Program-made: the position numbers and the translations under genes
From: Clostridium sp.
Lineage (GTDB): Bacteria > Bacillota > Clostridia > Clostridiales > Clostridiaceae
Assembly: GCF_030532265.1 (NCBI RefSeq)
Contig: NZ_JAUNLM010000001.1
Location: forward strand, 1 to 64,000
Direction: 5' to 3'
DNA: 64,000 nt
Notes under the pieces: model-generated
The model's database searches: none
Told to the model about the DNA's origin: nothing
The model's input: only the letters and a program-made list of their open reading frames with translations
In this document: piece by piece, positions 1 to 8,205 of the stretch
Position numbering within the stretch: position 1 is the stretch's first letter
How the letters are laid out: every line of letters begins with the position of its first letter

Positions 1-26
1 AAATTTTATATAAGGGGGAAGGGAGT

Positions 27-362
27 ATGTTTAGAGGAACTGTTGGAAATGTTATTACATTAGAAGTTAGAGAAGATTATAAAAGAGAAACTTTAATAAA
101 TAATATTAAGATGAATAATAATGATGATTACTTTGAAGAGATAGATTTTGAACAAGATTTACCTAAAGAAAAGGTTAGAAACAGCTTTATAGTAATAGGA
201 AGTGAAGAAAATGAAGAGTATGAGGCAATAGTTGCATATGAATCTGAATTACAAGCTTATAGAGCTTATAAAAATATTTCTTGCAAAAATAAAAAGATAA
301 TAAAAGGAACAGCTATTTACGGGGACCTTTTTGGAATGAGAGTATTATTAGGATATGAATAA
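27..362 (+). CDS. Hypothetical protein, 111 aa
   Basis: Complete small ORF with a strong ribosome binding site (GGGGGAAGGGAG) ending just before the ATG and a perfect terminator palindrome directly after the stop. The protein is acidic and soluble, with no signal peptide or membrane segment. The C-terminal half (from about residue 53, IVIGSEENEEYEAIVAYESE) looks like a small alpha/beta fold with a conserved-looking Gly-rich end. I do not recognise the family; the N-terminal 50 residues are charged and may be poorly ordered. It is a single-gene unit as far as the window shows, because its upstream region is cut off at the window edge. Confidence 0.7.
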   Translation: MFRGTVGNVITLEVREDYKRETLINNIKMNNNDDYFEEIDFEQDLPKEKVRNSFIVIGSEENEEYEAIVAYESELQAYRAYKNISCKNKKIIKGTAIYGDLFGMRVLLGYE

Positions 363-373
363 ATATAAAAAAG

Positions 374-402
374 AAAGACTTTAGTTTAAACTAAAGTCTT
401 TT
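374..402 (+). terminator. Rho-independent terminator after the first gene
   Basis: Perfect 11-bp arms AAAGACTTTAG and CTAAAGTCTTT around TTTAAA, followed by T residues. The whole element is palindromic, so it could work on both strands. Confidence 0.85.
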
Positions 403-528
403 ATTTAGTTTACATAAAATTAACATGGAAAAAATTTATAGTTTAAGAATTTATGATATTATATAAATGTATACGTTAACAAATAAAAAGACGTTATAAA
501 TTGGCGTTATAAGGGGAGTTTAGAATTT

Positions 529-1680
529 ATGGATTTACAAAAAGAATTACCAGAAGTATTTAATGAATTTGGAGAAGTAAGAAGAAATGGCTTTATTAAA
601 GCAAAAGAGTTAAAGGATAAGGATATACCTTTAATAGGAGTATTTTGTACTTATTTTCCACAAGAACTTGCTTTAGCTATGGGAGCAGCAACAGTTTCAC
701 TTTGTGCAAGCTCTGATGAAACAATACCAGATGCTGAAAAAGATTTACCACGTAATCTTTGTCCTTTAATTAAATCAAGTTATGGTTTTGGAAAAACTGA
801 TAAGTGTCCTTATTTTTATTTTTCAGATTTAGTAGTTGGAGAAACAACATGTGATGGAAAGAAAAAAATGTATGAATATTTAAGTGAATTTAAGCCTGTA
901 CATGTTATGCAACTGCCAAATTCACAAACAGAAGATGGATTAAGCTTATGGAAAAATGAAATAATAAAACTTAAAGAAAAACTTGAAGAAATGTTTGATG
1001 TTAAAATTACAGAAGAAGACATTAAGGGAGCTATAAAAATAAAAAATGAAGAAAGAAAAGCTTTAAAGAGGTTTTATGAACTAGGTAAAAAAGACCCAGT
1101 TCCATTACTTGGACAAGATATATTTAAAGTATTAAATGGAACTACTTTTAGTTTTGAAAGAGAAAAAATACCAGCACAAATGGATGAATTAATAGAAAAA
1201 ATTAATTCTGAATATGAAAAAGAGAAGAAGTATGATAAAAAGCCACGTATTTTAATTACAGGATGTCCAATTGGAGGAGCTACTGAAAAAGTAATTAAAG
1301 CTATTGAAGATAATGGAGGATATGTTGTTGCACTTGAAAATTGTAGTGGAGCAAAAGCAGTTGAAGACTTAGTAGATGAAGAAAATCCAGATGTTTATGA
1401 TGCATTAGCTCGTAAATATTTATCTATTGGATGTTCATGTATGACTCCTAATCCAAATAGAATTAAGCTTTTAGATAAAATGATAGATGAATATAAAGTT
1501 GATGCTGTTGTTGATGTAATATTAACAGCTTGTCATACATACAATGTTGAAACTTTATCAATTAAGAGATTTGTAAATGATGAAAAGAAAAAGCCTTATA
1601 TGAGTGTGGAAACTGATTTCTCATCATCAGATATTGGACAATTAAATACTAGAATGGCTGCATTTATTGAAATGCTTTAG
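529..1680 (+). CDS. Double-cubane-cluster anaerobic reductase, YjiM-like (2-hydroxyacyl-CoA dehydratase family)
   Basis: 383 aa, the same length as E. coli YjiM as I remember it, and very similar to it in the stretch around residues 68-120 (DLPRNLCPLIKSSYGFGKTD and the following PYFYFSDLVVGETTCDGKK). Belongs to the HgdB/BcrC/FldB-like superfamily whose members hold iron-sulfur clusters and are reduced by an ATP-driven activator. Cysteines that could ligate a cluster are at 40, 59, 78, 93 and 108, with further ones in TGCPIGG, ENCSGA, IGCSCM and TACHTY. Family knowledge: double-cubane [8Fe-9S] proteins perform low-potential two-electron reductions of still unknown physiological substrates. The next gene, 7 bases on, is the matching activator ATPase. 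There is only one dehydratase-like subunit, not the two of true 2-hydroxyacyl-CoA dehydratases, which favours the double-cubane reductase reading. RBS AAGGGGAG precedes the ATG. Confidence 0.85.
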   Translation: MDLQKELPEVFNEFGEVRRNGFIKAKELKDKDIPLIGVFCTYFPQELALAMGAATVSLCASSDETIPDAEKDLPRNLCPLIKSSYGFGKTDKCPYFYFSDLVVGETTCDGKKKMYEYLSEFKPVHVMQLPNSQTEDGLSLWKNEIIKLKEKLEEMFDVKITEEDIKGAIKIKNEERKALKRFYELGKKDPVPLLGQDIFKVLNGTTFSFEREKIPAQMDELIEKINSEYEKEKKYDKKPRILITGCPIGGATEKVIKAIEDNGGYVVALENCSGAKAVEDLVDEENPDVYDALARKYLSIGCSCMTPNPNRIKLLDKMIDEYKVDAVVDVILTACHTYNVETLSIKRFVNDEKKKPYMSVETDFSSSDIGQLNTRMAAFIEML

Positions 1681-1687
1681 GAGTTTT

Positions 1688-2446
1688 ATGGAAAGATATA
1701 CTTTAGGAATAGATTCAGGCTCCACAACAACAAAGGGAGTTTTATTTGATGGAAATAAAATAGTTGAAACTTTAATAATAAAAACTGCAGCTAAGCCAAA
1801 AGAAAGTATTTATAAAGTATTTAATAAGCTTTATAGTGACAAAGTTAAATATGTAGTTACAACTGGATATGGAAGAAAGCTTTTAAAAGAGGCAAACAAG
1901 CAGGTTACTGAAATAACTTGTCATGCAAGGGGAGCTGCTTTTTTAAATCCTAACATAAGAGCTGTAATAGATATTGGTGGACAAGATTCAAAGGCTATTT
2001 TACTTGATAAGTCATTAAATGTTGTAGACTTCTTAATGAATGATAAATGTGCAGCTGGAACAGGAAGATTTATAGATGTTATGATGAGAATACTAGAAGA
2101 AGATATTAATAATATTGATGAATTTGTAACGAATAAGACACCTGTAAATATATCAAGTATGTGCACTGTATTTGCAGAAAGTGAAATAATAAGTCTTCTA
2201 GCAAATGATGTTGATAGAGGAGATATTGCTCTTGGAGTTGTTCATTCAATTAGTAAAAGAACAGCTAATTTTGCAAATAGATTAAATTTAGAAGGTGATA
2301 TATTTTTTAGCGGTGGACTTGCTAACTCAAAAATATTTAAAGATACAATAGAAAGTTACTTAAATAAAAATGTATACACTCATAAATTAAGTCAATTTGT
2401 AGGTGCAATTGGAGCTGCTGTAATTGGATGGCAAAAAATAAACTAA
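1688..2446 (+). CDS. ATP-dependent activator (archerase) of the double-cubane reductase, YjiL-like
   Basis: 252 aa ASKHA-fold ATPase of the HgdC/BcrAD activator family. Visible motifs: phosphate-1 loop GIDSGSTTTKGVLF near the N terminus, phosphate-2 DIGGQDSKAILLD, and the two cysteines that in HgdC-like dimers together hold one [4Fe-4S] cluster, in NDKCAAGTGRF and SSMCTVFAESE. Its job is to couple ATP hydrolysis to injection of a low-potential electron into the partner encoded just upstream. An in-frame ATG lies 21 bases upstream inside the previous gene, but AGGAG at 1679-1683 sits correctly for the ATG at 1688, and the family N terminus starts at MERYTLGIDSG. Cytoplasmic, expected to be oxygen sensitive. 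Confidence 0.85.
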   Translation: MERYTLGIDSGSTTTKGVLFDGNKIVETLIIKTAAKPKESIYKVFNKLYSDKVKYVVTTGYGRKLLKEANKQVTEITCHARGAAFLNPNIRAVIDIGGQDSKAILLDKSLNVVDFLMNDKCAAGTGRFIDVMMRILEEDINNIDEFVTNKTPVNISSMCTVFAESEIISLLANDVDRGDIALGVVHSISKRTANFANRLNLEGDIFFSGGLANSKIFKDTIESYLNKNVYTHKLSQFVGAIGAAVIGWQKIN

Positions 2447-2454
2447 TAAAAATA

Positions 2455-2483
2455 TTGAATAAAATTTTATATAGTGCTAAAAT
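2455..2483 (+). promoter_or_regulatory. Promoter of the thiamin riboswitch transcript
   Basis: TTGAAT (2455-2460), 17-bp spacer, TAAAAT (2478-2483) with an upstream TG (TGCTAAAAT, extended -10). It sits about 30 bases before the riboswitch aptamer. Confidence 0.6.
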
Positions 2484-2510
2484 TAACCTGTAAAAATTAA
2501 ATAATTTAAG

Positions 2511-2608
2511 ACACAGGGGGGCTGGGATTTGGCCAGCTGAGATTGAAAACCTTAAAATTTTCTGACCCTATGAACCTGAGATGGATAATACCAGCGTAGG
2601 AAGATGTT
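2511..2608 (+). promoter_or_regulatory. TPP riboswitch (THI element)
   Basis: Contains the diagnostic thi-box blocks in order: ACAGGGGGGCTGGG at the 5' side, CTGAGATTG at about 2538-2546, GACCCTATGAACCTGA at 2564-2579 and GGATAATACCAGCGTAGGAAG at 2583-2602. It binds thiamin pyrophosphate in the nascent RNA. The aptamer is followed by a strong terminator, so control is most likely by ligand-promoted transcription termination of the downstream thiD-cytX-thiM-thiE operon. Confidence 0.95.
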
Positions 2609-2639
2609 TGAATATATTTTAAGTATTTTTGTATATTGA

Positions 2640-2670
2640 GGTACAAGCGTTTTCTGCTTGTACCTTTTTT
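2640..2670 (+). terminator. Riboswitch-controlled terminator before thiD
   Basis: Arms GGTACAAGC (2640-2648) and GCTTGTACC (2656-2664) with a 7-nt loop and six T residues. It lies between the TPP aptamer and the first gene, as expected for the expression platform. Confidence 0.9.
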
Positions 2671-2727
2671 ATTTTAAATATATTTAAAAAATCTTCTATA
2701 AAATTAGTAGAAGGATAGGTGTTAAAT

Positions 2728-3555
2728 GTGAAAAATGTTTTAACTATTGCAGGATCAGATAGCTGTGGAGGAGCAGGAATACAAGCTGATTTAAAAACCT
2801 TTAGTGCAAATGGAGTTTATGGAATGAGCGTAATAACTGCTATAACTGCTCAAAATACTATGGGAGTATTTAAAGTACAAGATATTGATGAAGAAATTAT
2901 TGGAGCTCAAATTGATGCAATTTTTGAGGATATTAATGTTGATGCGGTAAAAATTGGTATGGTATCAAAAATTTCTACAATTAACATAATAAGTGAGAAA
3001 TTAAAAAAATATAAACCTAAAAATTTAGTTTTAGACCCAGTAATGATATCAAAGAGTGGTTATTCTTTATTAAAGCCAGAATCAAAAAGTGCATTAATTA
3101 AAGAGCTTATTCCTTTAGCTTATGTAATTACTCCAAATTTACCAGAAGCTTTAGAAATAATAAGTGAAGTAAATTCAGAAAAGGTAGAAATAAAAACAGT
3201 TGAAGATATGGAGCTTGCTGCTAAAGAAATTTATAAACTTGGTTGTAAAAATGTATTTTTAAAGGGTGGACATATGGAAGGAGATAAAGCTGTTGATATT
3301 TTATATGATGGAGAAAACATATATAAGTTTTATGCAGAAAAAATAAATACAAAAAACACTCATGGAACAGGCTGTACTATATCATCTGCAATAGCCTCAA
3401 ATTTAGCTTTAGGCTTTAGTATTGAAGAAGCTATTAAAAGGTCAAAGGATTATATAACAACAGCTATTATTCATTCCCTAGATATAGGACATGGTGTTGG
3501 ACCAACAAATCATTTTTATGAATTATATAAAAAGGCAGGGTTAATAAATGAATAA
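2728..3555 (+). CDS. thiD: Hydroxymethylpyrimidine kinase / phosphomethylpyrimidine kinase
   Basis: 275 aa ribokinase-family enzyme that phosphorylates HMP to HMP-P and then HMP-PP, the pyrimidine half of thiamin. The N terminus VLTIAGSDSCGGAGIQADLKTF and the C-terminal anion hole TKNTHGTGCTIS (in this protein NTHGTGCTISSA) are family signatures. Start: a GTG at 2719 is also in frame, but the GTG at 2728 has AGG at a normal 8-base distance and gives the usual MKNVLTIAGSD N terminus. First gene of a riboswitch-controlled salvage operon and overlaps the transporter gene by 8 bases. Confidence 0.93.
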   Translation: MKNVLTIAGSDSCGGAGIQADLKTFSANGVYGMSVITAITAQNTMGVFKVQDIDEEIIGAQIDAIFEDINVDAVKIGMVSKISTINIISEKLKKYKPKNLVLDPVMISKSGYSLLKPESKSALIKELIPLAYVITPNLPEALEIISEVNSEKVEIKTVEDMELAAKEIYKLGCKNVFLKGGHMEGDKAVDILYDGENIYKFYAEKINTKNTHGTGCTISSAIASNLALGFSIEEAIKRSKDYITTAIIHSLDIGHGVGPTNHFYELYKKAGLINE

Positions 3556-4750
3556 CAAGAAATTTGGATTTTTTACATTATCTTTTTTATGGTTTGGAGC
3601 AGCTATTTCAATAGCTGAAATATTAACAGGAGGTTTACTTGCCCCTCTTGGATTTACAAAAGGATTAGAAGTGATAATTGTTGGACATTTAATTGGAACT
3701 ATAATATTAGTTCTTGGTGGGTTTATAGGATTTAAAGAAGGTGTACCTGCTATAACATCAACAAGAATATCCTTTGGAAAATATGGAACTTATTTATTTT
3801 CTATATTAAATGTACTTCAGCTTATTGGATGGACAGCCGTTATGATAAGAGCCGCTGCTACATCAGTTCAATTAATAACAAAAAGTATTTGGGGATTTGA
3901 TAATTTATTTATTTGTATTATTTTAATTTCTATTTTAACTGGTATATGGATATGGTTTGGTAGAGATGGTATGAAAAATTTAAATGTTATAGCTGTAAGT
4001 TTATTATTTATTTTAACTTTAGTGCTTGGTTTTATAATATTTAAAGATGGAGCGGTATTTTCAAAAACTTTTGATGGTGAAATATCTATAGGACAAGCTT
4101 TGGAATTAAATATAGTTATGCCTCTTTCATGGCTTCCTCTTATTGCAGATTATACAAGATTTGCAAAGAACGGAAAAAGTGCTGTATTTGGAAGTTTTAT
4201 AGGTTATTTTTTAGGCAGTTCATGGATGTTTATAATAGGTCTTGGAGCTTCAATAGTTTCAAATAGCTCAGACCCATCTTACATAATGCTTGCTTCTAAT
4301 TTAGGAATTATAGCACTTGGCATTATAGTGTTATCAACGGTAACAACTACATTTCTAGATATATATTCAGCAGGTATATCATTTTTAAATATAATGCCAA
4401 AACTAAATGAAAGAAAAATTGGACTTATTATGACTATTATAGGAACTATAGTAGCACTATTAGTTCAAATGGAAAACTATGAAGGCTTCTTGTATGCAAT
4501 AGGTTCAGTTTTTGCACCTTTATTTGCAATTTTAATTTCTGATTATTTTTTACTTAAGAGGAGACTTGAAAAAAATGTTCTTATAAATATTAAATCAATT
4601 ATTGTATGGGTAATTGGAATAATTATTTATTACATATTTATAAAATTAGATTTTATTATTGGATCAACTTTACCAGCTATGATTATAACAGCATTTATAA
4701 ATATTATATTTTCAGGGAGGGTATTTAAATGGAGAATTTTAGAGAAATAA
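3548..4750 (+). CDS. cytX: Putative hydroxymethylpyrimidine transporter CytX (NCS1 family)
   Basis: 400 aa integral membrane protein with about 12 hydrophobic segments, of the nucleobase:cation symporter-1 family (CytX branch). NCS1-type features include the N-terminal SLWFGAAISIAEILTGG-like helix 1 and MPLSWLPLIADYTRFAKNGK in the middle. CytX proteins are found almost only under TPP riboswitches and are inferred to import the pyrimidine moiety of thiamin. Here it stands between thiD, which uses HMP, and thiM, with an 8-base overlap upstream and a 22-base overlap downstream, so translational coupling is likely. Substrate is inferred from context. Confidence 0.88.
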   Translation: MNNKKFGFFTLSFLWFGAAISIAEILTGGLLAPLGFTKGLEVIIVGHLIGTIILVLGGFIGFKEGVPAITSTRISFGKYGTYLFSILNVLQLIGWTAVMIRAAATSVQLITKSIWGFDNLFICIILISILTGIWIWFGRDGMKNLNVIAVSLLFILTLVLGFIIFKDGAVFSKTFDGEISIGQALELNIVMPLSWLPLIADYTRFAKNGKSAVFGSFIGYFLGSSWMFIIGLGASIVSNSSDPSYIMLASNLGIIALGIIVLSTVTTTFLDIYSAGISFLNIMPKLNERKIGLIMTIIGTIVALLVQMENYEGFLYAIGSVFAPLFAILISDYFLLKRRLEKNVLINIKSIIVWVIGIIIYYIFIKLDFIIGSTLPAMIITAFINIIFSGRVFKWRILEK

Positions 4751-5562
4751 ATGGAGTATTAAAAAATTTAAGAGAGGGTAGTCCTCTTGTTCATCATATA
4801 ACAAATTATGTTACAGTAAATGATTGTGCAAATGTAACTTTAGCAATAGGTGCATCTCCTGTTATGGCTGATGATATTAATGAAGTATATGATATGGTAT
4901 CAATAGCATCTTCATTAGTAATTAATATAGGAACATTAAATAGCAGAACTATAGAATCTATGTTAATTGCTTGTAAGAGAGCAAATGAATTAAATATTCC
5001 TATAGTATTAGACCCAGTTGGAGCTGGAGCTACACCTTATAGAACAGGGTTTGCAAAGAAATTATTAAAAGAAGTTAAGTTTTCTGTTATAAGAGGGAAT
5101 TTATCAGAAATAAAAACTTTATATGGAATTAATTCAAAAACTAAAGGAGTTGATTCTGTAGAAGAAATTTCAGATAAAACAAGTGATTTTAAAATAACAA
5201 AAGATATAGTTAAAAGTTTTTCAAAAGAAATAGGTTCTGTTGTTGCAGTAACTGGAGCTATTGATGTTATTTCTGATGGAAATAAAGTATATACAATAAA
5301 AAATGGAAATAAAGCTATGTCAAAAATTACAGGAACAGGTTGTATGTGTACATCATTAATTGGTTCATATTTAGGAGCTACAAAAAATAATTTAATTGGA
5401 ACAATACTTGGAATTTTAACTATGGGAATTGCAGGAGATATAGCATTTAAAAACCTTAAAGATTTAGAAGGTTCAGGTAGCCTTAAAGTTAAAATAATTG
5501 ATGCAATATATAATATGAATGAAGAAATGATAAAGGAAATGGGGATTTTAAATGAAGAGTAA
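4729..5562 (+). CDS. thiM: Hydroxyethylthiazole kinase
   Basis: 277 aa. Phosphorylates 4-methyl-5-(2-hydroxyethyl)thiazole, the salvage route to the thiazole half of thiamin. Diagnostic segments: SPLVHHITNYVTVNDCANV near the N terminus, ASPVMADD, LDPVGAGAT, and the ATP/phosphate site KITGTGCMCTSLIG with the catalytic Cys region. RBS GGGAGGG lies inside the end of cytX; the ATG overlaps cytX by 22 bases. No thiG/thiS/thiC genes are near, so this operon salvages precursors and does not make them de novo. Confidence 0.95.
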   Translation: MENFREINGVLKNLREGSPLVHHITNYVTVNDCANVTLAIGASPVMADDINEVYDMVSIASSLVINIGTLNSRTIESMLIACKRANELNIPIVLDPVGAGATPYRTGFAKKLLKEVKFSVIRGNLSEIKTLYGINSKTKGVDSVEEISDKTSDFKITKDIVKSFSKEIGSVVAVTGAIDVISDGNKVYTIKNGNKAMSKITGTGCMCTSLIGSYLGATKNNLIGTILGILTMGIAGDIAFKNLKDLEGSGSLKVKIIDAIYNMNEEMIKEMGILNEE

Positions 5563-6172
5563 TATAGATTATAAGCTTTATCTTGTAACAGATAGAAATA
5601 TACTTAAAAACACAAATATATGTAAAGCTGTTGAAGAAGCAATAAAAGGTGGAGTTACAGTTGTACAAATTAGAGAAAAAAATATAAAAACATTAGAATT
5701 TTATGATGTAGCAAAAAAGATTAAAAAAGTTACAGATAAATATAATATACCATTAATAATAAATGATAGAATTGATATAGCATTAGCTATAAATAGTCAT
5801 GGAGTTCATCTAGGGCAAGATGATATGCCATGTAGTGTTGCAAGAAAAACTTTAGGCAGTGATAAAATAATTGGTATTTCAGCAAGTACATTAGAAGAAG
5901 CTTTAAAGGCAGAAAAAGATGGAGCAGACTATATTGGAGTTGGAGCTATATTTAAAACAAATACGAAAAAAGATGCAGATGATGTTTCAATAGAACAATT
6001 AAAAGAAATAAAAAATAAAGTTTCTATACCAGTAGTTGCAATTGGAGGAATAAAAAGTGATAATTTAACTTTATTAAAAGGAACTAATATTGATGGAGTT
6101 GCTGTTATTTCAGATATATTAGGAAAGGATGACATTTATAATTCAGCAAAAAATTTATTTAATAAATTATAA
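5552..6172 (+). CDS. thiE: Thiamin phosphate synthase
   Basis: 206 aa TIM-barrel enzyme joining HMP-PP (from ThiD) and HET-P (from ThiM) to thiamin phosphate. Signature stretches: YLVTDRNIL, GGVTVVQIREKN, LIINDRIDIALAINSHGVHLGQDDMP, GADYIGVGAIFKT and VAIGGIKSDN. Overlaps thiM by 11 bases; last gene of the TPP-regulated operon. An intrinsic terminator follows the stop by a few bases. Confidence 0.95.
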   Translation: MKSNIDYKLYLVTDRNILKNTNICKAVEEAIKGGVTVVQIREKNIKTLEFYDVAKKIKKVTDKYNIPLIINDRIDIALAINSHGVHLGQDDMPCSVARKTLGSDKIIGISASTLEEALKAEKDGADYIGVGAIFKTNTKKDADDVSIEQLKEIKNKVSIPVVAIGGIKSDNLTLLKGTNIDGVAVISDILGKDDIYNSAKNLFNKL

Positions 6173-6175
6173 TAT

Positions 6176-6210
6176 AAAAGAAGGAAAGGTTTAAGTCTTT
6201 CCTTCTTTTT
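6176..6210 (+). terminator. Terminator after thiE
   Basis: Arms AAAAGAAGGAAAG and CTTTCCTTCTTTT around an 8-nt loop, ending in a T run. The A-rich 5' flank means it can also terminate the convergent minus-strand gene. Confidence 0.9.
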
Positions 6211-6261
6211 ATAAAAATATATTTTAAAATGATTATTTCTAATTATAATTTAAAAATTATT

Positions 6262-7071
6262 TTAAAAAAGTGATATGATTTTTGAAATTATAAGTGTTAT
6301 AAGAGAAAAGAAAATTCCTATTGATAAAAAGCTTATTAAAAATACATTAAATACTATTAATCTATTTAATATAATAGTTTCAGGAATTTTAAATACTACT
6401 AAAACTATACTAATAACAACACTTATTATAAAAATAAATATTATACCATCAAGTGAGTTTTTAAGGTCAGCTTTACTAAGAGACATATGAGTACTAATTG
6501 ATATAGCAATAAATAAAAAAATCCAAAAACTAATTGATGATAAGTTATTAATAGTAAAAGTTGATTTTAAAAATAATATAAATTGATTAAGTAAAAGACT
6601 AAAAAAATCAATTAAATTAAAGTTGTTACCTAAATATAAGTAACTATTAACATTTATATTTTCTAAAATTGTATTAAAGCTATTGTCTAGAAATATTTTA
6701 TAAAATAAAGTTAGTAATATAGAGCCAACTAATATTGGAGCTACTCCAATAAAAAAATTACCTACTCTTTGATAAATACTATTTTTATTAAAGGTATGAT
6801 TTACATGTCCAAGTTCCCTATCTTCAATATTTAAGGAAAACCATTTAATATCAGTAATTTTATGTAAAAATATTTTGCATAAAAGAGCATGACTAAATTC
6901 ATGTATTGTAGTTCCTATAATTCCAGTTCCTATAATCCCGTATTTCCCAAGTTTACTATAAATAAGTTCATTACTTTTACTTTCTATTTTACCTATTAAA
7001 AATCCAAATATTATTAAAGCTCCGATTATAGATAATGATAATAGGAGACTAAGTTTAAATATTTCAATCAT
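6262..7071 (-). CDS. Integral membrane zinc metalloprotease-like protein (HEFSH motif)
   Basis: 269 aa with about five or six hydrophobic segments. The gluzincin-type motif HEFSH occurs in IIGTTIHEFSHALLCKIF at about residues 56-63, inside or next to a membrane helix, as in site-2/M50-like or DUF3267-like membrane proteases. I did not see a clear second-metal-ligand motif (an M50-style LDG), so proteolytic activity is unproven. RBS AGGGGG precedes the ATG on the minus strand. Transcribed convergently to thiE and divergently from the HAD gene, as a single-gene unit. Substrate unknown. Confidence 0.7.
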   Translation of the reverse strand: MIEIFKLSLLLSLSIIGALIIFGFLIGKIESKSNELIYSKLGKYGIIGTGIIGTTIHEFSHALLCKIFLHKITDIKWFSLNIEDRELGHVNHTFNKNSIYQRVGNFFIGVAPILVGSILLTLFYKIFLDNSFNTILENINVNSYLYLGNNFNLIDFFSLLLNQFILFLKSTFTINNLSSISFWIFLFIAISISTHMSLSKADLKNSLDGIIFIFIISVVISIVLVVFKIPETIILNRLIVFNVFLISFLSIGIFFSLITLIISKIISLF

Positions 7072-7359
7072 TTTAAAACCCCCTAAATATATCTTTTGTT
7101 TTAAATTATTATATTAAATTTAAAAATTTTAGTCTAATAAAAATCTATATAAAAAAGTTAATTTTTTATAATTTTTTTTAATTATTCTATTTAATATAAA
7201 AAGTAATAATTACAAATATTTAGTTTCTTTAATATTGTTTTTAAATTTATATATAATTATTTACCTATTAAATATATTAAATAATAATATTTAACTTATT
7301 CAGAAAAAAGGTGTATTATAAAGGTAAAGAAAGGTAAGTGCAGAAAGAAGGATTTTGAC

Positions 7360-8181
7360 ATGACAATTAAATTAATTTGTATAGATATGGATGGAACACT
7401 TTTAAAGGATCAACAAGTTGTTTCAGAGGAAAATAAAAAAGCTATAAAAGAAGCCATAAAAAAAGGTGTAAAGGTAGCTATAACAACAGGTAGGATGTAT
7501 GATTGTGCTAAGCTTTACTCAAAAGAAATTGGATTAGATACTCCAATAATAGCATCAAATGGAGCATTTATAGGATATAAAGATAAAGTTATATATAACA
7601 ATCCTCTTAGTATTTCAAATATAAAGGCATTTTTAAATGTAACAAAAAAATATAATTTAAAAGCTTATGTTACAACAAACTTTGGAATAATTTCAAATTA
7701 TGAGCTTCCAGAAAATCATGTTTATAAGGTTTTAAATAAAACTTTAAATGAGAATGAAAAAATCAAATTATTAGTAGTTAGTGATATGAATAAGGCAATA
7801 GAAGAATATAATGGACAAATTCTTAAAGGAGTTTGTGTAGATGCAAATCATATTGAAGAATTAATAAAGGCAAGAAAAGAATTAGAAAATTTAAATATGG
7901 ATATTGAAATTGTATCATCTTGGTCTGATAATTTTGAAATTATGAAAAAAGGAAGCAGTAAAGGAGAAGCTGTAGAAGCACTTACAAAATATTTAGGGTT
8001 AAAAGAAGATGAAGTTATGTGTATTGGAGATAGTGAAAATGATTTATCTATGATTAAATATGCAGGTGTTGGTGTTGCTATGGGAAATGCAATAGAAAAA
8101 ATTAAAGAATCAGCAGATTATATTACAGATACAAATGTAAATGATGGTGTAGCTAAAGCTATTAAAAAATTTGTGTTATAA
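7360..8181 (+). CDS. Cof-type HAD-superfamily sugar/cofactor phosphatase
   Basis: 273 aa HAD hydrolase of the Cof/YidA subfamily (type IIB cap). Motif I is DMDGTLL at residues 8-14 (nucleophile Asp8), motif II TTGRM, motif III Lys in KGSSKGEAV, motif IV CIGDSENDLSM. Such enzymes hydrolyse sugar phosphates or phosphorylated cofactors; the substrate cannot be read from sequence. 24 bases separate it from the flavoprotein gene downstream, so they probably share a transcript, which might hint at a glycerol-3-phosphate-like substrate, but that is speculation. RBS AGAAGGA, 8 bases from ATG. Confidence 0.85.
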   Translation: MTIKLICIDMDGTLLKDQQVVSEENKKAIKEAIKKGVKVAITTGRMYDCAKLYSKEIGLDTPIIASNGAFIGYKDKVIYNNPLSISNIKAFLNVTKKYNLKAYVTTNFGIISNYELPENHVYKVLNKTLNENEKIKLLVVSDMNKAIEEYNGQILKGVCVDANHIEELIKARKELENLNMDIEIVSSWSDNFEIMKKGSSKGEAVEALTKYLGLKEDEVMCIGDSENDLSMIKYAGVGVAMGNAIEKIKESADYITDTNVNDGVAKAIKKFVL

Positions 8182-8205
8182 CATATAGGATAAGGAGTTG
8201 TTAAA

